Shown here piece after piece: positions 1 to 6,523 of a stretch of DNA of 41,127 nt (position 1 is the stretch's first letter; every line of letters begins with the position of its first letter). The stretch comes from Candidatus Treponema excrementipullorum (GTDB lineage: Bacteria > Spirochaetota > Spirochaetia > Treponematales > Treponemataceae): the NCBI GenBank assembly GCA_018883625.1, contig JAHLFV010000243.1:1-41127 (forward strand), written 5' to 3'. The notes beneath the pieces are model-generated. The model was not told the DNA's origin and did not search any database. It saw only the letters and a program-made list of their open reading frames with translations. A program made the position numbers and the translations under genes.

Positions 1-1151
1 CTGTTAAAGATACAGGCTTTTCCCTTTAGTTGTTTTACGGCATGGGCAACGGCACGGGCAGCTCCTCCTGCGCCGATAATGGCAACTTTTTTGTTTTTTA
101 AATTTTCTACACCAAGAAAATCTTTTATGGCCTCTTTTATGCCGTAGGAATCTGTATTAAATCCGTGCCATCCGTCTTTTTCTTTGCGAATGGTATTACA
201 TGCACCAACTTCATATACTACATTGGAAATCTGACTTAAATGATCAATGACAGACTCTTTATGAGGGACGGTTACGGAAAGACCTTTGATGTCCAATTCA
301 TCGGCAAATCGCAGTGTTTCTTCAATACTGTCAGAACGAATGGGAATATATACGGCATTCATACCGTGTTTTCTGTACCCTTCATTGTGTATAACAGGGC
401 TGTCTGTGGCTTCCAAGGGATAACCGGTAATACCGTAAATTGCAGTATCTTTGTGCAAAAAGCGGAAGTTATACACGTTGTTCATGGTTATAGGATCTAT
501 GTGTCCCAGTTTCTTTTTTGCAAAAGAGGTTTCGGCAGAGACAAATGTGAGGTAGGAATTCATTTTGTCTGCCAAAATTCTTGTAGGAAGTCCGTAGGGA
601 CCCATGGCAATAACAATTTGTCGTGTATCCGTTAAGTTTGCTGTTTGTCGAAAGATTTTTGTTACATCTTCCAGACGCTGAGGCATACAAGCAATTTTAG
701 GAATCTCATATCCTGTCGTTCGCATTTGTGCCAAACGTGCAGGAATATCGGTAATAGGTTTGTTCATATCATGAGCGCTTCTGATAATAGTTGTACCAAA
801 AGCCAAAGCTGCATCCTGCAAACTGGGAATATGAAAATCTTCTTCAAAATCTACATAGGCAAAGTTTTTTCGGATATCCTGACTGGCAAAAGCAAGTGCT
901 CGGGCAAAAAGCATTGTTCTGCTGGCTTCTCCTTCTACATAAAATCCGCCGTCTGTTTTCCTTCTGATAGTTAAAATACAGGGAAGTCCTGCCAATTGAG
1001 GAAACTTTCTGATGTGCAGTCTTTCATCATTTTCAAGACAGTCTACCCGTAGTTCAACCATGTCTATCCAATTTCTGTAGGAGTTCAATATTTCCAAGTC
1101 TTTTGCAATGGTGGTTTCCGTAAGACACAAGCAAATTTTAGGTCGTTCCAT
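1..1151 (-). CDS. aroDE: Bifunctional 3-dehydroquinate dehydratase / shikimate dehydrogenase (AroDE), 3' end outside window
   Basis: The first 383 codons are visible; the gene runs off the left edge. Residues 1 to about 225 match type I 3-dehydroquinate dehydratase, with the catalytic His127 (SAHDM) and Schiff-base Lys152 (PKIACMP). From about residue 236 a shikimate dehydrogenase domain begins: GYPLEATDSPVIHN substrate loop, catalytic Lys298 (TVPHKES), NTI, FNTDSYG with Asp334, then the NADP-binding GAGGAARA at 361-367. The two domains catalyse consecutive steps, dehydroquinate to dehydroshikimate to shikimate, in the cytosolic chorismate pathway. Fusions of this kind are known in plants and some bacteria. 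The ATG at 1151 has no Shine-Dalgarno sequence but a promoter-like pair directly upstream, so the mRNA may be leaderless. Domain calls are firm; only the C-terminal half of the dehydrogenase is missing. Confidence 0.93.
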   Translation of the reverse strand, partial: MERPKICLCLTETTIAKDLEILNSYRNWIDMVELRVDCLENDERLHIRKFPQLAGLPCILTIRRKTDGGFYVEGEASRTMLFARALAFASQDIRKNFAYVDFEEDFHIPSLQDAALAFGTTIIRSAHDMNKPITDIPARLAQMRTTGYEIPKIACMPQRLEDVTKIFRQTANLTDTRQIVIAMGPYGLPTRILADKMNSYLTFVSAETSFAKKKLGHIDPITMNNVYNFRFLHKDTAIYGITGYPLEATDSPVIHNEGYRKHGMNAVYIPIRSDSIEETLRFADELDIKGLSVTVPHKESVIDHLSQISNVVYEVGACNTIRKEKDGWHGFNTDSYGIKEAIKDFLGVENLKNKKVAIIGAGGAARAVAHAVKQLKGKACIFN

Positions 1152-1157
1152 AAACAA

Positions 1158-1186
1158 ATAGTAACATAAAAAAATAGCCCATACAA
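1158..1186 (-). promoter_or_regulatory. Candidate leaderless promoter of aroDE
   Basis: On the minus strand TTGTAT (1186-1181) is followed by a 17-nt spacer and TACTAT (1163-1158). The ATG comes six nucleotides after the -10-like box, leaving no room for a ribosome binding site. The boxes are partial matches, but the spacing recurs at other genes in this window. Confidence 0.4.
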
Positions 1187-1254
1187 TATTTTGCTGGTTT
1201 TAAAATAAAAATTAAGTGAAAGTGTTTTATTTTCAGCTAATATACAGAAAAATA

Positions 1255-1283
1255 TTGTGTATATTTTCATTTTTATGTAGAAT
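1255..1283 (+). promoter_or_regulatory. Candidate promoter of nhaC
   Basis: TTGTGT (1255-1260), a 17-nt spacer and TAGAAT (1278-1283) precede nhaC by about 35 nt. A GAGAGG ribosome binding site sits just before the start codon, so this would be a conventional leadered promoter. Confidence 0.42.
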
Positions 1284-1317
1284 AAGTCAGTTTTTTTATA
1301 AAATTGAGAGGTTTTAG

Positions 1318-2943
1318 ATGGATCACTATGGAATCTGGGGTATAATTCCTCCTCTTTTGACGATTGTATTAGCTTTTTTGACAAAGGATGTTATTGTATC
1401 GTTATTTTTGGGAATTTTATCCGGAGCGTTGATTGTTGCCGGCGGAAATCCTGCCGTTGCTTTGATGAATTTAACGGACTTGTTGGCAGGTTCCCTTGCT
1501 GATGGATGGAATATCCGCATTTTTCTTTTTTGTGCTTTGTTGGGCGGGTTGGTTGGTATGTTGTCTAAAACAGGAGCTGCCCGTTCTTTTGGTATATGGG
1601 CGTCTTCCAAACTGAAAACACGAACCGGTTCCCAGTTTATGACTTTTATTTTTGGTATCATTATCTTTATTGATGACTATTTTAATTCTATGACGGTTGG
1701 AACCGTTATGAGACCTATCACCGACAAAACTAAGGTTTCCCGGGCAAAGTTAGCGTATATCTTGGACTCAACGGCAGCTCCTGTGTGTATTATCGCTCCT
1801 ATTTCCAGTTGGGTTGTGACGGTTATGTCTATTGTTCGTGATGCCCAAGGTTTTGAACAGTTAGGCATGACAGAGTTTGAGTTCTTTATTCATGCTATTC
1901 CTTACAACTTATATGCGCTTTTGGCTCTGCTATTGGTTTTATCCGTCATTTTCTTAAAGAGAGATTTTGGTCCCATGAAACAGTCTGAATTGTTAGCTGC
2001 AAGAGGTCAGTTATACAACGAAGATCTGTATGGACCGGCTTCCGGCTCTGTAGAAGAAATTGCTGCCAGTCGGGCAAAACCCATCGATATGTTGTTCCCT
2101 ATTATTGTGTTGATTATCAGTGCAATTATATTTTTCCCTGTAGTTACATGGTTAGGTGCCATTGACGGCGAAACAATCAAAACAATGGGAGAAGCCATGT
2201 CTTCCATGAGTTTAGGTAAGGCATTTAACGATACAGACTCTTCCATGGCTTTGTGGTATGCAGTTATTTTTACAATCACTGCAACTTACATTTATTATCT
2301 TGCCCGGCGACTTCTGACTTTGAAAGAAGGCGGACAGGCTTTACAGAACGGTATTCAGTCCATGTTACCGGCTTTGATAATTCTTACCATGGCTTGGTCT
2401 ATCGGTACGATTATTAAGTCTCCCCGTGCTGACGATGGTTTGGGATTGGGATTGTATCTTTCCCACGTGGTAAGTGACGGCGGTTTCCCTATCGGTATCC
2501 TTCCTGCCATTCTCTTTGTGCTTTCTGCGGTCATTTCTTTTGCAACAGGTACCAGCTGGGGAACATTCGGAATTATGATTCCGATTGCCATGCCTATTGT
2601 TACCGGTTTGGTATCAGGACTGGGTATGGATCAAGCCGGTTTGGTAAATGCGTCTATGATTTCAATTTCCGCTGTAATCGGTGGTGCCGTTTTTGGAGAC
2701 CATGCTTCTCCTATTTCAGATACGACAATTCTTTCTTCTACAGGTGCCAGTTGTCCTCACTTGGAACACGTTGCTACTCAAATGCCTTATGCTATTTTCG
2801 TGGCAGTATGTTCGTTTATCGGATTTACTGTAGGTGGTTTCTTGTTGAATGCTATAGCCGCTTGGATCGCAGCGCTTATTGTTTTTGTTCTTGGATTAAT
2901 TGTACTTCCTAAATTGAATTTCGGCAAAAAAGAGGAGCATTAA
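1318..2943 (+). CDS. nhaC: NhaC-family Na+/H+ antiporter
   Basis: This 541-residue protein is almost entirely hydrophobic segments separated by short polar loops, as expected for a polytopic inner-membrane carrier. Family hallmarks include the conserved stretch around residues 115-130 with FIDDYFNSMTVGT, followed by DSTAAPVCIIAPISSW, and a late TGTSWGTFGIMIPIA / FGDHASPISDTT region. NhaC-family carriers exchange sodium for protons or, in relatives, for organic acids; the substrate cannot be settled from sequence. The ATG is preceded by GAGAGG at a suitable distance. The gene stands alone between the divergent aroDE and a convergent operon, and ends at a strong two-way terminator. The length is normal for the family. 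Confidence 0.9.
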   Translation: MDHYGIWGIIPPLLTIVLAFLTKDVIVSLFLGILSGALIVAGGNPAVALMNLTDLLAGSLADGWNIRIFLFCALLGGLVGMLSKTGAARSFGIWASSKLKTRTGSQFMTFIFGIIIFIDDYFNSMTVGTVMRPITDKTKVSRAKLAYILDSTAAPVCIIAPISSWVVTVMSIVRDAQGFEQLGMTEFEFFIHAIPYNLYALLALLLVLSVIFLKRDFGPMKQSELLAARGQLYNEDLYGPASGSVEEIAASRAKPIDMLFPIIVLIISAIIFFPVVTWLGAIDGETIKTMGEAMSSMSLGKAFNDTDSSMALWYAVIFTITATYIYYLARRLLTLKEGGQALQNGIQSMLPALIILTMAWSIGTIIKSPRADDGLGLGLYLSHVVSDGGFPIGILPAILFVLSAVISFATGTSWGTFGIMIPIAMPIVTGLVSGLGMDQAGLVNASMISISAVIGGAVFGDHASPISDTTILSSTGASCPHLEHVATQMPYAIFVAVCSFIGFTVGGFLLNAIAAWIAALIVFVLGLIVLPKLNFGKKEEH

Positions 2944-2952
2944 TATCAAAGG

Positions 2953-2980
2953 GTTTGACAGTGGTAAAATCCTGTCAAAC
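2953..2980 (+). other. Perfect 9-bp inverted repeat after nhaC
   Basis: GTTTGACAG (2953-2961) pairs perfectly with CTGTCAAAC (2972-2980) across a 10-nt loop, ten bases after the nhaC stop. No T-run follows, so alone it is more likely an RNA-stabilising hairpin or operator than an intrinsic terminator. Confidence 0.4.
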
Positions 2981-3004
2981 TCTATAGCTTATCTATACTA
3001 TAAC

Positions 3005-3084
3005 AAAAAAGCAGGCTTACTAAGGAGTTAGTCATTATCCCTTGCGGGTATTGCAAGTATCTCCGGTTAAAGCCTGCTTTTTTT
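3005..3084. terminator. Bidirectional terminator with nested structure between nhaC and the PASTA gene
   Basis: AAAAAAGCAGGCTT (3005-3018) pairs with AAGCCTGCTTTTTTT (3069-3084), so a stem with a T-run forms on either strand between the converging genes. The loop is unusually long and holds more pairing: GGAG (3024-3027) with CTCC (3061-3064), and CTTGC (3041-3045) with GCAAG (3053-3057). The outer stem is very likely a terminator; whether the inner part has its own role is open. Confidence 0.75.
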
Positions 3085-3115
3085 GTTTTTTATAATTTTT
3101 CGATGTATCAGCTGT

Positions 3116-4165
3116 TTATTCTTCCACAGACGGAACCATATATCTTGCAGAAACTCTGTCTTCTACAAGTAAGGTTAATTCCGTGCCGGCCGGTAGTGCA
3201 TAAGGAATAGTGACCGTACCGCCGGGATGGGTAAAGGTGGTCAATGTATATGTCTCCCCTTCCGGTGAAAAAGCTGTTAACTCCATGCTCAGCGGGAAAG
3301 GATATTCCGGTAATTCGGCTGAGAAAATACCGTAGACTTTATCTTTTACCGGTTCCTTGGGCATTGCAAGAGTAAGTACAATATGACTGTAGGTTGGCAA
3401 AGAGGCTTTTGTGGTGTCTACAGCAACAACGGTACCGATTTTTCCTTCTTCTATTTCTTCTGCAGTGGCTTCTCTGGAATTAAAGTCAAAAACAAGTCTG
3501 GTACGGGGCAATTGTGCCAGTAGTTCTGAAATAGACATATCTATAAGTTCAGGAATTTTTACTTCTTCATTAGTGGGGCCTTTACTTACAACCAAGTCCA
3601 AGGCAACAGGTTCTGCCAACATAGTTCCCGGTAAAGGATTTTGTGATAAAATCGTTCCCGGATCGGAGGGGTCTGCTATATACATAGGCTCTGCCAAAGT
3701 AATTAAAGGCTGTTTTCCGGAAAAGAGAACACTTAATCTGTTTTCCAGTTCCGTCAGTTTCATGCCGGTGTAGTCTCCCACTTGGTCTACAAGAACTCCG
3801 CTACTTACCACCAAATCGATCCGTCGTCCTGCTTTGGCAATGGAACCGGCTACCGGATCTTGGCTAAGGACTTTTCCTTTATCGCCCGGAGCATCGGAGT
3901 AGCGCAAGTTGATTTTGGGATAGAGCTCACGGATCTGCATTTCCAGCAGAGCTTCTTCCAAATATTTCCCTGTAACGTCAGGGATAAGAACTTCTTCCGG
4001 TCCCTGTACTGCGGCAAAAAAGACAAGAACACAGATGGCTGCCATAAGAATGATTGAAACAACCACTGTGGCAACAAGGGTTTTCCCGCTTGTTTGAAGA
4101 TATTCAAGGGATGAGTTAAAATTGACGCGAATTTTACCGAAAAAACGTTTAAAGTCAAACTTCAT
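3116..4165 (-). CDS. Membrane-anchored PASTA-domain protein
   Basis: The 349-residue protein has a short basic cytoplasmic start, one membrane helix at about residues 28-53, and then three PASTA-type repeats at roughly 58-125, 126-196 and 200-270. Each repeat has the VPDVTG / GTILSQNPLPG / DLVVSKGP type of spacing. The last 80 residues form an extra beta-rich domain. PASTA domains usually bind peptidoglycan or muropeptides and are attached to kinases or penicillin-binding proteins; here neither a kinase nor a transpeptidase domain is present. An AAGGAAAAG ribosome binding site precedes the ATG. It is the last gene of a def-fmt-PASTA unit, 14 nt after fmt. A cell-wall sensing or scaffolding role is an inference. 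Confidence 0.85.
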   Translation of the reverse strand: MKFDFKRFFGKIRVNFNSSLEYLQTSGKTLVATVVVSIILMAAICVLVFFAAVQGPEEVLIPDVTGKYLEEALLEMQIRELYPKINLRYSDAPGDKGKVLSQDPVAGSIAKAGRRIDLVVSSGVLVDQVGDYTGMKLTELENRLSVLFSGKQPLITLAEPMYIADPSDPGTILSQNPLPGTMLAEPVALDLVVSKGPTNEEVKIPELIDMSISELLAQLPRTRLVFDFNSREATAEEIEEGKIGTVVAVDTTKASLPTYSHIVLTLAMPKEPVKDKVYGIFSAELPEYPFPLSMELTAFSPEGETYTLTTFTHPGGTVTIPYALPAGTELTLLVEDRVSARYMVPSVEE

Positions 4166-4179
4166 ATCTTTTCCTTACT

Positions 4180-5187
4180 TTATTTTGTATTGGATGAACA
4201 GCAACTGCCTACAAAGTTTCGGCTGCCGTTTAAAAAATCTTTCCAAGGCATCAGTTTTTTTGCCTGCCATTGTAATTCCGTAACACAGAGAACCCCTTTA
4301 CCGGTTTGAATCAGTATTCCCTGTGTTTTGTCTGTACCTAAAATCTGTCCCGGTTGAGGAGTGCTTTTCACAGCATCTGTCACGGCAGCCGGCAAGTCTC
4401 CCGTAAAAACAGCAGACTTATGAATTTTCAGCACGGTATTGTCGACACAGGTAAAAGCTCCCGGCCATGAATTAAAAGCCCTGATTTGAGCATCTATTTC
4501 TTCTGCAGAACCACTCCAATCGATACAGCCATCTTCTTTTTTTAACATTGTACAGTAGGTTGCTTGACTGTCATCTTGAGGCGTCCCTACCGGCAACGTT
4601 CCGGTAACAGAAACATCCTGTAAAAGTGATAACACCATGTTTGCACCGATTTTAGCGGAGTCCTCTAAAAGAGAGTCCGCTGTTTCTGTACCGTTCAAGG
4701 GAATAACCTGTTGAGAAAGTATATCTCCGCTATCCATTTTCTGGGCAAGCTTTTGTACCGTAACGCCGGTTTGACTTTGTCTGTCCAAAATTGCGGCGGG
4801 TACAGGAGCACACCCTCGGTAAAGGGGCAGAAGAGAAGGGTGAAGGTTTATTCCTCCCAAAGGAAAAAGAGCCAAAAACTTAGGGCCGAATATTTTTCCG
4901 TAGGCAAAGCATACCAATACATCCGGTTGGAGATCTGAAACCGCTCCTCTGGCAACTGCATCTAATTTTTGGGGAGTTAAAACGGGAATCTGCTCTGTGG
5001 ATTTTTCTTCATAAGCTCTGACTTTTTGTTCTACCGGGGTAGGCAACAGTTTTTTGTTTCTCCCTTGAGGACTGGGAGGATTTGTTAAAACTCCTACGAT
5101 TTTAAAATCTTTGTTGTGCAACTCCAGTAACCGTTCTAACACAAGGGCTGCGGCCTCCGGACTTCCGGCATATAAAACTTTTAGCAC
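4180..5187 (-). CDS. fmt: Methionyl-tRNA formyltransferase
   Basis: This 335-residue cytosolic enzyme transfers a formyl group from 10-formyl-tetrahydrofolate to initiator Met-tRNA. The N-terminal Rossmann domain carries the catalytic N-x-H segment (GGINLHPSLLP) followed by YRGCAPVPAAI and DSGDIL, the standard formyl-transferase signature. The C-terminal OB-like domain follows from about residue 205. The start is GTG at 5187-5185, overlapping the end of def by 7 nt (GTGCTAA), which implies translational coupling. Pairing of fmt with def, the deformylase that later removes the same group, is a widespread arrangement. The length is close to that of other Fmt proteins and nothing looks broken. 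Confidence 0.96.
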   Translation of the reverse strand: MLKVLYAGSPEAAALVLERLLELHNKDFKIVGVLTNPPSPQGRNKKLLPTPVEQKVRAYEEKSTEQIPVLTPQKLDAVARGAVSDLQPDVLVCFAYGKIFGPKFLALFPLGGINLHPSLLPLYRGCAPVPAAILDRQSQTGVTVQKLAQKMDSGDILSQQVIPLNGTETADSLLEDSAKIGANMVLSLLQDVSVTGTLPVGTPQDDSQATYCTMLKKEDGCIDWSGSAEEIDAQIRAFNSWPGAFTCVDNTVLKIHKSAVFTGDLPAAVTDAVKSTPQPGQILGTDKTQGILIQTGKGVLCVTELQWQAKKLMPWKDFLNGSRNFVGSCCSSNTK

Positions 5188-5747
5188 TGAGCACCTACTT
5201 TTTTTGCCTTTTTTGCGGCAATTTTTGCAGCTTTTGCGGCCTTTGCAGCTTCTTTTTCTTTACGACGGAGAGCCCGTTTTTCAAAAGTTGCTTCGGTCTT
5301 TTTTTTGAATTCTTCGTCACCCCGATCGATATAGAGAATTCCGTCTAAGTGATCGTATTCATGTTGTATGACTCGGGCAAGATAGCCGTCAGCTTCTTGA
5401 ACAAAGGGTTTACCTTTTTCGTTGATTGCCTGAATGGTGACCTTTTCCGGTCGGGTAATTGTTTCGTAAACATTGGGAATACTCAAACAGCCCTCTTCAA
5501 AGTTACAAACTTCCTGAGAAGTGGCAATTATTTGAGGATTGATATATACTCTGCGGACACCATCGTCAACGGTGATAACAAAAAAACGTTTTAGTATACC
5601 TACTTGAGGAGCAGCAAGCCCCACACCGTTGCTGTTGTCCATGGTAACAAACATATCTTGAATGGTAGCAAGAAGTTCTTCGTTTACTTCTTCTACCGGC
5701 TGGGACTTTTGGCGCAAAAGTTCCTGACCGAGCTGTACTATTTCCAT
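5181..5747 (-). CDS. def: Peptide deformylase
   Basis: The enzyme removes the N-formyl group from nascent peptides. All three metal-site motifs are present: GVGLAAPQ (41-48), EGCLS (85-89, ligand Cys87) and HEYDH (129-133, ligands His129 and His133 with catalytic Glu130). The last 40 residues (about 148-188) form a lysine/alanine-rich helical tail, longer than the ribosome-binding C-terminal helix of E. coli Def. No ribosome binding site precedes the ATG at 5747; a TTGACT...TACCAT promoter lies 8 nt upstream, so the transcript may be leaderless. The gene leads a def-fmt-PASTA operon and diverges from fabZ. Confidence 0.97.
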   Translation of the reverse strand: MEIVQLGQELLRQKSQPVEEVNEELLATIQDMFVTMDNSNGVGLAAPQVGILKRFFVITVDDGVRRVYINPQIIATSQEVCNFEEGCLSIPNVYETITRPEKVTIQAINEKGKPFVQEADGYLARVIQHEYDHLDGILYIDRGDEEFKKKTEATFEKRALRRKEKEAAKAAKAAKIAAKKAKKVGAQC

Positions 5748-5755
5748 AATAGTAT

Positions 5756-5784
5756 ATGGTACAAAATTGAATACCTAAAGTCAA
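5756..5784 (-). promoter_or_regulatory. Candidate leaderless promoter of def
   Basis: TTGACT (5784-5779) and TACCAT (5761-5756) are separated by 17 nt on the minus strand. The def ATG follows 8 nt after the -10-like box with no purine-rich ribosome binding site between. Confidence 0.45.
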
Positions 5785-5886
5785 GAAGTGGTAAAAGAGA
5801 GTCGTTTGTTGTATAGTATTTTTATACCGAGAAACAACGGTTCTTTCGGAATTGTAATCTGAAACATATACAGGTAAGGATACACT

Positions 5887-6315
5887 ATGGCTTTGACAAA
5901 AGATATTAAATCATTATTGCCCCACAGAGAGCCCTTTTTATTTGTGGACGAAATTCTTTCTGCCGACGAAAAAGGCAGTGTATGTATAAAACGGTTTACC
6001 GGGGATGAATTTTTCTTTCAGGGACACTTTCCCCAGTACCCTGTAGTGCCGGGAGTGCTTTTGGTAGAAACCATGGCTCAAGCCGGCGGGGCTGCTTTGA
6101 GTTTTCAAAAGGTGTTTTCCGAAGACTCCTTGTTTTTTTTAGCCACTGTTGACAAAGTAAAATTCAGAAATCAAGTGAGACCCGGGGATACTCTGCGGCT
6201 GGAAATAGAGAATCTGCGGGTTTCTGCCAATATGATAAAGCAACGGGGAAAAGCCTACGTTGGAGATGTTTTGGCTGCAGAGGCTGAATGGATGTGTCTT
6301 GTGGGAAGACCATAG
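5887..6315 (+). CDS. fabZ: 3-hydroxyacyl-ACP dehydratase (FabZ-like hot-dog protein)
   Basis: The 142-residue protein has the FabZ active site: catalytic His47 in GHFPQYPVVPGVL and Glu61 in ETMAQAGG. It would dehydrate 3-hydroxyacyl-ACP to trans-2-enoyl-ACP in type II fatty-acid synthesis. Length and the start MALTKDIKSLLPHREPFL are typical of FabZ. A GGTAAGGA ribosome binding site precedes the ATG. The gene stands alone, diverging from def. No lipid A genes are nearby, which fits housekeeping fatty-acid elongation rather than an lpx cluster. A related hot-dog dehydratase is the only realistic alternative. Confidence 0.93.
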   Translation: MALTKDIKSLLPHREPFLFVDEILSADEKGSVCIKRFTGDEFFFQGHFPQYPVVPGVLLVETMAQAGGAALSFQKVFSEDSLFFLATVDKVKFRNQVRPGDTLRLEIENLRVSANMIKQRGKAYVGDVLAAEAEWMCLVGRP

Positions 6316-6401
6316 ACGGGACTCGTATACTAAAATTCAATTTTAGTCTATAGCAATGTACCCTAAAATATAAAATTTAACCTGTATTTAACCGTACTTT
6401 G

Positions 6402-6430
6402 TTGCTTTTTCTGCTTACAGTGGATATACT
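6402..6430 (+). promoter_or_regulatory. Candidate promoter of the lipoprotein/outer-membrane protein pair
   Basis: TTGCTT (6402-6407), a 17-nt spacer and TATACT (6425-6430) lie about 95 nt before the ATG at 6524. The resulting leader of roughly 87 nt contains a run of nine T (6461-6469) and ends in an AGGAG ribosome binding site. A weak AT-only hairpin at 6329-6347 may mark the end of the fabZ transcript. Confidence 0.5.
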
Positions 6431-6523
6431 AGAAATAGTGGAAACTCTCTGTGCTTACGGTTTTTTTTTGACAAGAAATGGATTATTATCAGGATAAAAA
6501 GAGGGTTTCTTACAGGAGCGTTT

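Noticed and set aside
240..974. Plus-strand frames opposite aroDE
   Set aside because: They are shadows of a well-supported minus-strand AroDE with both active sites intact.
3005..3084. Possible integron attC recombination site (long imperfect palindrome, GTTAAAG and CTTTAAC-like ends)
   Set aside because: The conserved RYYYAAC/GTTRRRY core boxes do not match at both ends, no gene cassette structure or integrase is near, and A/T runs on both sides of the outer stem are well explained by a two-way terminator.
6461..6496. TTGACA after the T9 run (6468-6473) as the main -35 of the lipoprotein gene
   Set aside because: No acceptable -10 lies 16-18 nt downstream (AGGATA at 17 nt), whereas TTGCTT/TATACT at 6402-6430 is well formed.
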